Position numbers and translations under genes: made by a program. Below the pieces are notes generated by a model that had not been told where the DNA came from, did not search any database, and saw only the letters and a list, made by a program, of their open reading frames with translations. Of a stretch of DNA of 30,682 nt, positions 16,913 to 25,272 are shown in pieces. Origin of the DNA: JBFXDW01 sp050180745 (GTDB lineage: Bacteria > Pseudomonadota > Alphaproteobacteria > UBA9219); the NCBI GenBank assembly GCA_050180745.1, contig JBFXDW010000007.1:1-30682 (forward strand). Direction: 5' to 3'. Positions within the stretch are counted from its first letter, which is position 1, and every line of letters begins with the position of its first letter.

Positions 16913-18994
16913 ATGGATATGCAATTCATGCTCATATTCGGGTGTGGCCTTTTGGCTTTGCTCTATGGGTTTTTTACCGCGCGTGCCGTTCTTGCGTCTC
17001 CGGCTGGTTCAGCCAAGATGCAAGAAATCGCTGGCGCTATTCAAGAAGGAGCTTCGGCTTATCTTAACCGTCAATATATGACCATCGGTATGGTGGGCCT
17101 TGTTTTGGCTGTTATTTTGGCGGCGTTGCTGGGTGTTCACGTGGCGGTAGGTTTCGCTTTGGGCGCTGTGCTGTCCGGCGTTGCGGGCTATATCGGCATG
17201 AATGTGTCGGTTCGTGCCAATGTGCGTACTGCAGCTGCGGCGCAGGTAGGTCTTAAGGAAGCGCTTTCGATTGCGTTCCGCTCAGGTGCTGTGACGGGGC
17301 TTCTCGTTGTTGGTCTTGGGTTGTTGGCGGTTGGCGGCTATTACTATGGCTTGCTCTGCTGGAAGGCGGATGATAATCGCGCTATTATTGAGGCGCTGGT
17401 TGCGCTCAGCTTTGGCTCGTCGCTGATTTCTATCTTTGCGCGTCTTGGCGGTGGTATCTTCACAAAAGGCGCTGACGTTGGGGCTGATCTCGTGGGTAAG
17501 GTCGAGGCTGGTATTCCAGAAGATGATCCTCGTAACCCAGCTGTGATTGCCGATAATGTTGGTGACAATGTTGGCGATTGCGCAGGTATGGCGGCCGATT
17601 TGTTCGAAACGTATGCGGTGACGATCGTGGCAACCATGATGCTGGCGGGCACATTCTTTATGGGCGAAGTTCGCGGCGTTATGATGCTTATGCCTCTTAT
17701 CATTGCGGGCGTCTGCATCGTTGCTTCTGTGGCGGGGACGTTCTTTGTTCGCCTTGATGCTTCTAAGAACATCATGGGGGCTTTGTATAAAGGTCTCGTT
17801 GTGACGGCTGTTATTTCAGCGGCGCTGATCGTTTTGGCTATTCGCCATATGGTTGGGCTTGATGCTGTTGTAGCTACTGTCGGTGAGGTCGATATCACGG
17901 GGCTGAACCTGATCTATTGTGCGATGGCAGGTCTTGTCGTAACGGCACTGATGGTTTGGATCACTGAGTATTATACCTCAACGGCCTATCGTCCTGTTCG
18001 TTCTGTGTCTGAGGCTTCTGTCAATGGTCACGGCACCAACGTTATCCAAGGGTTGGCAATCTCCATGGAATCAACAGCACTTCCTGTGTTGGTGATCTCG
18101 GCAGGCATTCTGTTTGCTTATTCGATGGCGGGTCTGTTCGGGATTGCTTTGGCGGCGACGACGATGTTGTCTCTGGCTGGTATGATCGTTGCGATTGATG
18201 CCTATGGTCCTGTTACGGATAATGCGGGCGGTATTGCTGAAATGGCAGGCCTTCCTTCTGAAATCCGCGACATCACGGATGCGTTGGATGCTGTTGGCAA
18301 TACGACGAAAGCTGTAACCAAGGGCTATGCGATTGCATCAGCCGGGTTGGCATCGCTGGTTCTGTTTGCCGCTTATATTGAAGATCTGCACCACTATTTC
18401 CCAGAGCTGGATGTAAAGTTCAATCTTCAAGATCCTTACATCGTTGTGGGTCTGTTTATTGGCGGCTTATTGCCTTATCTGTTCGGCGCATTGGCGATGA
18501 CGGCTGTTGGTCGTGCGGCTGGGGCTGTTGTGCAGGAAGTGCGTCGCCAGTTCAAAGAGATCAAAGGCATCATGGAAGGCAAGGCTAAGCCTGAATATGG
18601 ACGGGCTGTTGATTTGCTGACCAAGGCGGCTATTCGTGAGATGATTGTGCCGTCTTTGTTGCCAATTGCAGCGCCTGTTGTGCTCTATTTCGTGATCAGT
18701 GCTGTTGCGAATGAGACACAAGCGTTTGCGGCTCTGGGCGCTATGCTGCTGGGGACGATCGTGACGGGATTGTTCGTTGCGATTTCTATGACCTCGGGCG
18801 GTGGTGCTTGGGATAATGCCAAGAAATATATCGAAATGGGTAACCATGGCGGTAAGGGTTCAGAAGCCTATAAGGCTTCTGTGACAGGTGATACTGTCGG
18901 CGATCCGTATAAGGATACGGCAGGTCCTGCTGTGAATCCTATGATCAAGATTATCAACATCGTTGCGATCTTGCTCTTGGCAATTTTGGCTTAG
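16913..18994 (+). CDS. hppA: Membrane-bound proton-pumping pyrophosphatase, K+-independent type
   Basis: The enzyme hydrolyses pyrophosphate and moves H+ across the inner membrane. The 693 residues contain roughly 15-16 hydrophobic segments. The active-site region is intact: DVGADLVGKVEAG, then EDDPRNPAVIADNVGDNVGD, CAGMAADLFETY, and near the end GGGAWDNAKKYIE and TGDTVGDPYKDTAGPA. The segment GNTTKAVTKGYAI has Lys at position 466, which in this family marks K+-independent H+ pumps; K+-dependent forms have Ala there. The ATG at 16913 has GAGGGA upstream; a second ATG lies two codons on. A strong terminator follows 30 bp after the stop codon, so the gene is a single transcription unit. Confidence 0.96.
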   Translation: MDMQFMLIFGCGLLALLYGFFTARAVLASPAGSAKMQEIAGAIQEGASAYLNRQYMTIGMVGLVLAVILAALLGVHVAVGFALGAVLSGVAGYIGMNVSVRANVRTAAAAQVGLKEALSIAFRSGAVTGLLVVGLGLLAVGGYYYGLLCWKADDNRAIIEALVALSFGSSLISIFARLGGGIFTKGADVGADLVGKVEAGIPEDDPRNPAVIADNVGDNVGDCAGMAADLFETYAVTIVATMMLAGTFFMGEVRGVMMLMPLIIAGVCIVASVAGTFFVRLDASKNIMGALYKGLVVTAVISAALIVLAIRHMVGLDAVVATVGEVDITGLNLIYCAMAGLVVTALMVWITEYYTSTAYRPVRSVSEASVNGHGTNVIQGLAISMESTALPVLVISAGILFAYSMAGLFGIALAATTMLSLAGMIVAIDAYGPVTDNAGGIAEMAGLPSEIRDITDALDAVGNTTKAVTKGYAIASAGLASLVLFAAYIEDLHHYFPELDVKFNLQDPYIVVGLFIGGLLPYLFGALAMTAVGRAAGAVVQEVRRQFKEIKGIMEGKAKPEYGRAVDLLTKAAIREMIVPSLLPIAAPVVLYFVISAVANETQAFAALGAMLLGTIVTGLFVAISMTSGGGAWDNAKKYIEMGNHGGKGSEAYKASVTGDTVGDPYKDTAGPAVNPMIKIINIVAILLLAILA

Positions 18995-19023
18995 TTTTCT
19001 GACTGAGTTTAAAGCGTAAGAAA

Positions 19024-19058
19024 AATCCCCGGAGGTGTGTTGCCTTCGGGGATTTTTT
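19024..19058 (+). terminator. Rho-independent terminator of hppA
   Basis: A 12-bp stem (AATCCCCGGAGG with CCTTCGGGGATT, one G-U pair) and a 7-nt loop TGTGTTG are followed by a T-run. It lies 30 bp after the hppA stop. Confidence 0.92.
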
Positions 19059-19189
19059 ATGAATCGTCACCAGTAAGGTTGCGGTAGAACGTAATAACAC
19101 ATATACAACCAGAAAAAATATAATTGCGTTTATGGTTAATAGGGGTAAGATTATCCGTTAATGAAGTATAGTTTGTTAGGAGAATTCTT

Positions 19190-20626
19190 ATGTGGTCTTT
19201 GTTGTCACGTGCGTCTCGTTGTACCGCGCCGGTTGGGGTTAATTCTTTAGAATCAGAGGAACAGGGGGATGTTCAAGAAACCAAAATAGCTCTTATAGAA
19301 ACATCTGTGGCCGAATTGGCTACAGGCACAGAGTGTGAGCGCTATCTCAAGCGGACCGACTGGATAGGCACGCTTTTGCGTCCAATTGTTCTGGCTATGC
19401 GAAAAAAGACATTTGTGGCCTTGGAAACGATCGTCAACATCTGGGTCGAGCAAACAAAACCCCTTTTTGTGATTGCGGAGATGTTCCGTGATATGCGTGA
19501 TCTGGAAGCACGCAGCCAAACGATGGCGGCGGCGGCTGAAGAAATGACGAGTTCGATAGGCGAGGTTTCGCGTTCAGCGGAAGCTGTTTCTGAGGATGCT
19601 CAGAAGGTTAAACATGAACTTGCCGAGGGTGTTCGTGGTGTCAGTTCGGCGCTTGATTCGATGAATAACATTTCAGGAGCATTTGATTCTTTGGCGGAGA
19701 AGGTTCAGGTTTTGAACCAGTCTTCAGAAGATATCGGTGTTATCTTAAAGACAATCGAACAAATCGCGGGTCAGACAAACCTTTTGGCTTTGAATGCAAC
19801 GATAGAGGCCGCTCGTGCTGGAGAGGCAGGGAAGGGTTTTGCTGTTGTGGCTAGTGAAGTAAAGAATCTTGCTAACCAAACGGCTCAGGCGACCGAAGAT
19901 ATTCGGAGGCGTATATCCTCTTTGCAGGAGGGAATGGCCGATATGCTGGCATCTATGGATACGGGCACCTCGTGTGTAGGGGATGGCAAGGCTGTTATGG
20001 AAAACGTCAATACCAGCATGGCTCAGGTCGAAAGAAGTGTGGATGAAGTTGCAGAGAAAATGGTTTCCGTTTCTGGCGCTGTTGCACAACAGAGCTCTGC
20101 TGTAAATGAAGTGACAGGGAATATATCGGTCATTGCGGAAATGAGTCGAGCGCTGATTAATAGGTGTGAGCAGGTTACGGGCGGAATTAACCAAGCAGGA
20201 AGTTTTGTTCGCTCAGGGTTACAAGAGGTCACAAAAGTTCTTGATAGTGATATGGTGATTGTTCTGACAAAGGCTGATCATGCGACATATAAAAAGATGG
20301 TTTTGGATGCGTTGATTGGATTGGGAAATCTATCAAGTGACAGTGTTTTTGATCACCACAAATGTCGTCTGGGAAGTTGGTGTGAAAAAGCGTCCGCTGA
20401 GATTAAGGAGATGGCGGCTTTCAAGAGATTACAACCTGTGCATGTGGATGTTCACAAATATGGGAAGCAAGCCCTTATCCTTCATGAGAAAGGGGATTGT
20501 GTTGGGGCCTTGGAGGCAGCCTTAAAAATGGATGAGGCTTCTGAGGCGGTCATCTCTTGTATTGATGCTTTGGTTGAGGAGATAAGGGTGAAGGAGCATC
20601 AAAAGCGTGCTGGGGAGAAAGTTTAA
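19190..20626 (+). CDS. Soluble methyl-accepting chemotaxis protein with C-terminal CZB zinc-binding domain
   Basis: The 478-residue protein should signal through CheA/CheW. No transmembrane segment or periplasmic domain is visible, so it is probably cytoplasmic. The central coiled-coil signalling domain holds the conserved hairpin tip (EQIAGQTNLLALNATIEAAR, then GEAGKGFAVVASEVKNLA). The C-terminus is a chemoreceptor zinc-binding domain: a His in KADHATYKKMV, DHHKCRLGSWC (D388, H389, H390, C392) and VHVDVHKYGKQA supply the expected three-His, one-Cys ligand set. In known proteins CZB domains sense zinc or oxidants such as hypochlorous acid. The start ATG has AGGAG eight bases before it. No other chemotaxis gene is nearby. 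Confidence 0.93.
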   Translation: MWSLLSRASRCTAPVGVNSLESEEQGDVQETKIALIETSVAELATGTECERYLKRTDWIGTLLRPIVLAMRKKTFVALETIVNIWVEQTKPLFVIAEMFRDMRDLEARSQTMAAAAEEMTSSIGEVSRSAEAVSEDAQKVKHELAEGVRGVSSALDSMNNISGAFDSLAEKVQVLNQSSEDIGVILKTIEQIAGQTNLLALNATIEAARAGEAGKGFAVVASEVKNLANQTAQATEDIRRRISSLQEGMADMLASMDTGTSCVGDGKAVMENVNTSMAQVERSVDEVAEKMVSVSGAVAQQSSAVNEVTGNISVIAEMSRALINRCEQVTGGINQAGSFVRSGLQEVTKVLDSDMVIVLTKADHATYKKMVLDALIGLGNLSSDSVFDHHKCRLGSWCEKASAEIKEMAAFKRLQPVHVDVHKYGKQALILHEKGDCVGALEAALKMDEASEAVISCIDALVEEIRVKEHQKRAGEKV

Positions 20627-20819
20627 TTGAGGAGACGCCATGAAGGTCCCGTGTTATCTAAGATTCTGAACAGGCTCTAATTGGATATCGTTAACCTTGA
20701 TCTTTTTCCCCATATCTTGTGTTAAATTCCTTGAGCATTTAAAAAAAAGAAGGTATAGGAGGGGCCTTCCCGAGAAAAGCGGCAGGAAAGAACGGCTGTT
20801 TTCTCTGGTAATAATAGAA

Positions 20820-20895
20820 GTCCCCTTCGTCTAGAGGCCTAGGACATCGCCCTCTCACGGCGACAACACGGGTTCGAATCCCGTAGGGGACGCCA
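20820..20895 (+). tRNA. tRNA-Glu(CTC), intact, left attachment site of the second element
   Basis: A complete cloverleaf: acceptor GTCCCCT/AGGGGAC, discriminator G and encoded CCA (20893-20895), anticodon stem CGCC/GGCG with loop CTCTCAC (anticodon CTC), and T-loop TTCGAAT. It reads glutamate GAG codons. Its last 28 bases (20868-20895) are repeated at the far end of the island. Confidence 0.97.
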
Positions 20896-20959
20896 TCTCT
20901 TTAAAATCAATAGGTTATACGTCATTTTCATGGTGTGCCACAGAAGTGAGCCAAACACC

Positions 20960-22558
20960 ATGTATAACCCACGCTATCTAAGCCTCTCCCGTCATAATAT
21001 CTACTATCTGCGCTACCCTATTCCGCCTGAATTGCATCCTAAAGGCCGTAATAGCGAGGTTCGCTGTTCTCTGGGTACTCGTGATCCTAAAGAAGCCTTG
21101 CACCTAGCACGCCGCCTTGTTTACTGTGGAGATACTTTACTAAGCAACCCTGCGATGGCTTATATGAATTACAAAGAGATAAGTACCGTTCTTTTCAAGC
21201 ACTTTAAAGAACAACGTGAGCAAGTTAAAGAGCGTCTAGATCAACAAGGCCCTATGTCAGCTTCCACGATTGGCCTTCTAGCCACAGAGCGGGATTTTGC
21301 AGCACAAGAAGTTAAAACTAATGACTTCTCCTTAATTGGCACAGATGAAAACATAACGGCTTTCATCGAAGAACATTCCCTCCCTATTACAGAAGGCACA
21401 GAAGCATTTGAAACCTTACGCATAGAATATACTAAAGCCAAAAGGGATGCCTTACATGGCCTTATCACGCTCAATCAGCGCTATGATGGTTATGACTTCA
21501 CTACAAACCCATACATTCCTCAAATCATAAACTCTGAACCTAAACAACGTAAGCGCATTCTGTTAAGCAGTGCTATTGATGCCTATCTCAAAGAAAGGCA
21601 TCGCAGTAATTTACGACATAAGAGTTTAGGAGAAATGAGAAGCCACCTTGATCTGCTTCAAGAATATCTAGGAAAGAAGGCTCATATACATGCCTCCCCA
21701 GAACAAGCAAATGCATTTAAAGAGCTATTGTACAATCTCCCTAAGTACGCCAGAAGCAAACCTGCATTAAAGAAACTATCCTTACAGGAGCTTGTAGACC
21801 TACCAGATTCCCATGAACTTAAAGCAAATGGCCTGTTAGACCCAGCTAGCATCAGAAAATACATAACCACTTATAGCGGTTTCTATGACTGGGCTATGAA
21901 ACGTAAAGATACCGATGAAAACAATTTTAAAGACATCAACCTGCGTATTAAGAAAGGCAAGCAAACACGAGACCCTTTCTCTCGTGAAGAAACAAAAGCT
22001 ATCTACGAAGCTCTATTACAAACCTCAGTAGAACATCATAAGTGGGGAACATTAATTGCCTTCTTCACAGGAGCGCGCAGAGAAGAAATAGCACAAATGA
22101 ATATTGAAGATATTAAACAAGAAGATGGCATATGGTTCTTTGATATAAATCACCGTGGTGACAAACGCCTTAAGACACTCGCCTCTGAGAGAGAAATCCC
22201 CATCCATTCCCAGCTTATTGAATTAGGATTTTTGGAATATGTAGAGAAGGTTAAAGCAGAGGATAATGCAAGACTATTCCCCGAATTATCAAAGAATGAC
22301 AATAACGGTTATGGGCGCAGCATTGGGCGCTGGTTCAATGAAACACTACTCCCCCGCCTAGGAATTAAAAGAAAAGGCTTGGTTTTCCATTGCTTACGAA
22401 ACACCCTTGCTACCAACTTGCAACGGAAGGGCGTTGAGGATTCCCTTGTTAAACGTATTATAGGGCATTCACAAAAAGATGTAATGAACCGCCACTATGC
22501 CCAAGGCCAAACACTCAAGCAACGACAAGAAGCCATAGAGCTACTCTGGCCGCTTTAG
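20960..22558 (+). CDS. Tyrosine recombinase integrase targeting tRNA-Glu
   Basis: The 532-residue protein from the ATG at 20960 starts MYNPRYLSLSRHNIYYLRYPIPPEL, the N-terminal pattern of DUF6538-type integrases; an ATG at 20930 would add 10 residues. The catalytic set is complete: R373 in FTGARREE, H477 and R480 in HCLRN, H503 in IIGHSQKD and the nucleophile Y513 in RHYAQGQ. The central ~250 residues form a long helical core-binding domain. It lies 64 bp past the tRNA-Glu end and reads away from it. It is not close to the integrase at 13141-14556, so the two elements have separate origins. The codons are AT-rich like the rest of the island. Confidence 0.94.
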   Translation: MYNPRYLSLSRHNIYYLRYPIPPELHPKGRNSEVRCSLGTRDPKEALHLARRLVYCGDTLLSNPAMAYMNYKEISTVLFKHFKEQREQVKERLDQQGPMSASTIGLLATERDFAAQEVKTNDFSLIGTDENITAFIEEHSLPITEGTEAFETLRIEYTKAKRDALHGLITLNQRYDGYDFTTNPYIPQIINSEPKQRKRILLSSAIDAYLKERHRSNLRHKSLGEMRSHLDLLQEYLGKKAHIHASPEQANAFKELLYNLPKYARSKPALKKLSLQELVDLPDSHELKANGLLDPASIRKYITTYSGFYDWAMKRKDTDENNFKDINLRIKKGKQTRDPFSREETKAIYEALLQTSVEHHKWGTLIAFFTGARREEIAQMNIEDIKQEDGIWFFDINHRGDKRLKTLASEREIPIHSQLIELGFLEYVEKVKAEDNARLFPELSKNDNNGYGRSIGRWFNETLLPRLGIKRKGLVFHCLRNTLATNLQRKGVEDSLVKRIIGHSQKDVMNRHYAQGQTLKQRQEAIELLWPL

Positions 22559-22642
22559 TCTCCTATCTATTTCTTTGCGGTTTTAGCTAACCTTACGCAA
22601 ACAATTGACAAATTCGTGCTTTTATGACTCTATAGGGCATGG

Positions 22643-22658
22643 ATCAGCATATGCTGAT
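22643..22658. promoter_or_regulatory. 16-bp perfect palindrome, possible operator
   Basis: ATCAGCAT followed by its exact reverse complement ATGCTGAT, 84 bp past the integrase stop. It suits a homodimeric repressor, but no regulator gene is recognised in the island. Confidence 0.4.
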
Positions 22659-22822
22659 GCTGGGGCTTAATATCCCCTTTTAACAGCGGCCAAGGCATCT
22701 TTGGTCGATAGGAGCAACAGATTATGGATTATCAAACAACATAGCAGAACGGGCCTTTATAGCGATGCTATAGAGCTTCTTGTCTTTGTCTAACGATCAT
22801 CTTACCTGCTGCTTTCATAGGT

Positions 22823-22854
22823 GCCGCCTTTCAGTCTTATGGCTGGAGGGCGGC
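22823..22854 (+). other. Strong 12-bp hairpin in the island leader
   Basis: GCCGCCTTTCAG pairs with CTGGAGGGCGGC (two G-U pairs) around the loop TCTTATGG. No T-run follows, so it is not a terminator by itself. Confidence 0.5.
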
Positions 22855-22920
22855 GTTATGTCCAAGCGTTCGCGCTAAAAGCGCCGCGCCGTTTCTGTTA
22901 AAACGGATATTAACCTCCAG

Positions 22921-22952
22921 CCACCAGAGTGAATAAAGCTCTGGTGGTTTTT
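22921..22952 (+). terminator. Rho-independent terminator
   Basis: CCACCAGAG and CTCTGGTGG (9-bp perfect stem, 22921-22929 and 22939-22947) with loop TGAATAAAG, then TTTTTC. It ends transcription from the integrase side before the next gene. Confidence 0.85.
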
Positions 22953-22982
22953 CTTATCTGGCAACTGGGAGGCCACAAGATA

Positions 22983-23339
22983 ATGATACGTGACTTATTT
23001 AAAGAGCTTTTCATTAAGTTTTGCTCACTGTTTCAAATGATTGCCGCTCTTGTGCTGCTTTTCATTATTGGAGGCCCTCTCTTGCTGGGCACAGGAGTGG
23101 CAGCCTATTATTATTTCATCAAACGGGGCGAACGATTTATACGTGCCTATTGTTACCTCATGATGGTTGGTACAGGGGAAACGGTAGAAGTAGCTAACAT
23201 TACAACACATTTTATACCAACCCATGCTCTTGCTGAGTTCTCTTTGGCCGCTAAACAATATGCAAAAGCTCATTACAACAATAACCGTATGCTGCTTGTC
23301 CAACACGCCAAACAGCTTGGCTTTCAACCTCACAAATAA
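22983..23339 (+). CDS. Small membrane protein, hypothetical (118 aa)
   Basis: The frame can be opened at a GTG at 22929, but that lies inside the terminator hairpin, so the ATG at 22983 is chosen; GGGAGG lies a little far upstream. A hydrophobic stretch at about residues 17-47 (IAALVLLFIIGGPLLLGTGVA then AYYYF) forms one or two membrane segments, flanked by a charged N-terminus and KRGERF. The remaining ~65 residues are a soluble tail rich in Ala, His and Lys. No family is recognised. It is first of three close, same-strand genes (12-bp and 15-bp gaps) that all look like envelope proteins. Confidence 0.65.
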   Translation: MIRDLFKELFIKFCSLFQMIAALVLLFIIGGPLLLGTGVAAYYYFIKRGERFIRAYCYLMMVGTGETVEVANITTHFIPTHALAEFSLAAKQYAKAHYNNNRMLLVQHAKQLGFQPHK

Positions 23340-23351
23340 GGAACCTCTACT

Positions 23352-23615
23352 ATGCGTTTTATCTTCTTACTTTTTATCCTGTCTCTATCTTTTTCTGGCC
23401 CTAGCTATGCTTATAGCCGTCTTGCAGAAGAGCAATATGAATATAACCAGCGTATGAACCTAGAAAATGACCTCTTCATGCAACAGCAAGAAATGTATGA
23501 ACTTCAAAAGAAGGCAGCAGAAGAACGAGAATCCTTTGAACGCAGAGAGAGGGAACAGCAACAAGAAATTGAAGAGCTAAAAAGAATACAAAGCATCAAG
23601 AGAATGCTTCATTAA
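23352..23615 (+). CDS. Small exported coiled-coil protein (87 aa)
   Basis: The N-terminus is a clear signal peptide: MRF, a hydrophobic core IFLLFILSLSFS, then GPSYA, with cleavage expected near residue 20. The mature ~67 residues are very rich in Glu, Gln, Arg and Lys (EEQYEYNQR to EEREERRE-like runs) and should form a single coiled coil. AAGGAAC lies 8 bases before the ATG. No family is recognised. The neighbours suggest a periplasmic complex with the membrane proteins on both sides; that is inference. Confidence 0.72.
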   Translation: MRFIFLLFILSLSFSGPSYAYSRLAEEQYEYNQRMNLENDLFMQQQEMYELQKKAAEERESFERREREQQQEIEELKRIQSIKRMLH

Positions 23616-23630
23616 TTGGAACAGCAACCG

Positions 23631-24527
23631 ATGAAAACAAGCCTCAAGAAAACAGCAATCATCCTTAGCGGCTTAGGTATACTGATAGGGGTGATTGGTT
23701 TTCTTAATCATCCTCATAAGCATTCCACAGACACATTGCATTACAGCAAAGCTATTATAGCTGCAACCGTATCAGCTTGTAATGCAAAAGGGGATAAGTG
23801 TATCCCCTCTTCAAAGGCTCTCCGAGATATATACGGGTCTTTGGATGTTGTGTATAACGTTGGTATAATTAAAAACAAAGGAGTTGCTTCTGTTACACAT
23901 GCATTTACAGTTCAACGCGATGAAAAGCTGTTTGCAGTGTTTCTGTCTGAGTTTAATTCCTTAGATAATGGCGGCATAGCTGCATGTCATGTGTGCTCCG
24001 CTCCATTAGGAATGGCTGTTTATGAACTAAAAAAGAACTGGCAGTTAGTTAAAGCTGAACCTCATGTTGCAAACATAGGATCATGGGGCAATGCCTTTTC
24101 AGGAGATTTATTGCTCCAAAAAGAACAAGCCTCTTATTATGTGAGAACAGACACACATTTTTACATTTTACTGAGCAACGGATATATAGCACAGGGATAT
24201 TTAAATAAAGTCCTTGAAGTAATCAAAATAACCTATGCTCCTACCCCTCAAATTGAATGGCTTGGGCACATTCCTGCAAGAGAATCAAATGGCAACTGTG
24301 GAGGGGATACAAGCAACCCAGACTGGCATGTTACGGATATTATCTTAACTGATCTAAATCAATCACCTGTTATTGTGTATACCAAACATGAAACAAAGGC
24401 ATGTACCTCAAACCCGCCCCCTACTATTTCATCGACCGTAAGCTACCTTTATCACCCTGTACAAAAGAAGTTCCTTAAAACTTCTACATACCTTGATGAG
24501 CTGGAAGCTCGACAGCCAACCTATTGA
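23631..24527 (+). CDS. Membrane-anchored, cysteine-rich periplasmic protein, hypothetical (298 aa)
   Basis: The ATG at 23631 (MKTSLKKTA) is preferred over a TTG 15 bases earlier. Basic residues followed by IILSGLGILIGVIGFL form an N-terminal membrane anchor or uncleaved signal, leaving ~270 residues outside. Six cysteines are visible: SAC, DKC, AACHVC (a CxxC), GNC and KAC. This suggests disulphide bonds in the periplasm. Many short beta-prone stretches (FYILLSNGYIAQGYL, SSTVSYLYHP) suggest a beta-rich fold. I recognise no family. It is third in the row of envelope-type genes and is followed by a 265-bp AT-rich gap. Confidence 0.72.
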   Translation: MKTSLKKTAIILSGLGILIGVIGFLNHPHKHSTDTLHYSKAIIAATVSACNAKGDKCIPSSKALRDIYGSLDVVYNVGIIKNKGVASVTHAFTVQRDEKLFAVFLSEFNSLDNGGIAACHVCSAPLGMAVYELKKNWQLVKAEPHVANIGSWGNAFSGDLLLQKEQASYYVRTDTHFYILLSNGYIAQGYLNKVLEVIKITYAPTPQIEWLGHIPARESNGNCGGDTSNPDWHVTDIILTDLNQSPVIVYTKHETKACTSNPPPTISSTVSYLYHPVQKKFLKTSTYLDELEARQPTY

Positions 24528-24792
24528 GGCTTTGTAGGCCCTAGCCAAAAACGTGGAGCCGCAAGTTTTATAGTTAACCTCCCGCCAGAAAACCCTGCAT
24601 TATCAGCACTCAAATCTTAACAAAAGCCTCTCATTAACCTTTAGGTAACTATAACCGTCTGAAACTAATGGATAAATTGTTTTAGCCCTGCATTTTTGCT
24701 ATTATCCGTACATATTTAAAAACCCATTCAAAGCCCATTTATTGGTTAACAAATAGTGAAAGCAATTTACCTCTCAGCAAGGAGCAAGTATT

Positions 24793-25233
24793 ATGAACAC
24801 AGCCAAAGCATTACGCTATGAAGATTATAAACAGCCTCCACAACTAACCGTGGTGCGCCCTCAAGGAACAAACGCAACCGTGTCTATACAAGACCAACCA
24901 GTTTGGGATATTGCATCCACCGCAACCATTGTAGATGGTACGAGTGGCATACGTCCTCCTAAAGGAACGGTTTATATTGCAAAGCCTTTGAATGATGCAG
25001 CTAAGCGTGAGTTTATGGGGCAGGACAAACCGCGTGAGTTGTTTGTTAAAACCGATTCTGGCCAAGAATTTTTTACCTCTGCTCGCTTTTTAAAAGAAGG
25101 GCGGAAAACAAATCAACTGAGAGAGATTTGGGAGCTTGAAATGATGTCCCCAATACCTCCCGTTTCCCTAAGAAAACAAATGGAAGCAACTTTTGGGAAC
25201 GGCAAGAAACTGCCTACCCCAAGCGCACATTAA
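24793..25233 (+). CDS. Hypothetical protein (146 aa)
   Basis: The ATG has AAGGAG ten bases upstream, so translation is likely. No signal peptide, membrane segment or known motif is seen. The protein is soluble and basic at the end (SLRKQMEATFGNGKKLPTP). Its middle (GIRPPKGTVYIAKPLNDAAKR, then RELFVKTDSGQEFFTSARF) looks like a small beta-rich domain. The preceding 265 bp (24528-24792) holds no gene. It is followed after 39 bp by the next gene. Confidence 0.62.
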   Translation: MNTAKALRYEDYKQPPQLTVVRPQGTNATVSIQDQPVWDIASTATIVDGTSGIRPPKGTVYIAKPLNDAAKREFMGQDKPRELFVKTDSGQEFFTSARFLKEGRKTNQLREIWELEMMSPIPPVSLRKQMEATFGNGKKLPTPSAH

Positions 25234-25234
25234 T

Positions 25235-25268
25235 TCCCTCGCTATTGTTTTAACAATAACCAGAGGGA
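25235..25268 (+). promoter_or_regulatory. Hairpin that buries the ribosome binding site of the next gene
   Basis: TCCCTC (25235-25240) pairs with GAGGGA (25263-25268), and TATTGTT (25243-25249) with AACAATA (25252-25258). The GAGGGAG is the ribosome binding site of the gene starting at 25273, so folding would block translation. Not followed by a T-run. It could also slow transcription from the upstream gene. Confidence 0.5.
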
Positions 25269-25272
25269 GCTT

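Larger units (their letters stand above)
22559..22982 (+). other. Gene-free, hairpin-rich 424-bp stretch; candidate structured RNA or regulatory leader
   Basis: No convincing gene is present. In order it holds a 16-bp perfect palindrome (22643-22658), GGGG/CCCC (22662-22677), a GGCCAAG-type hairpin near 22687-22705, TATAGC/GCTATA (22758-22772), a strong 12-bp hairpin (22823-22854), GCGCT/AGCGC (about 22870-22882), CCGTTT/AAACGG (22888-22905) and a terminator (22921-22952). This density, ending in a terminator, is what one expects of a small structured RNA of up to ~300 nt. Confidence 0.45.
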
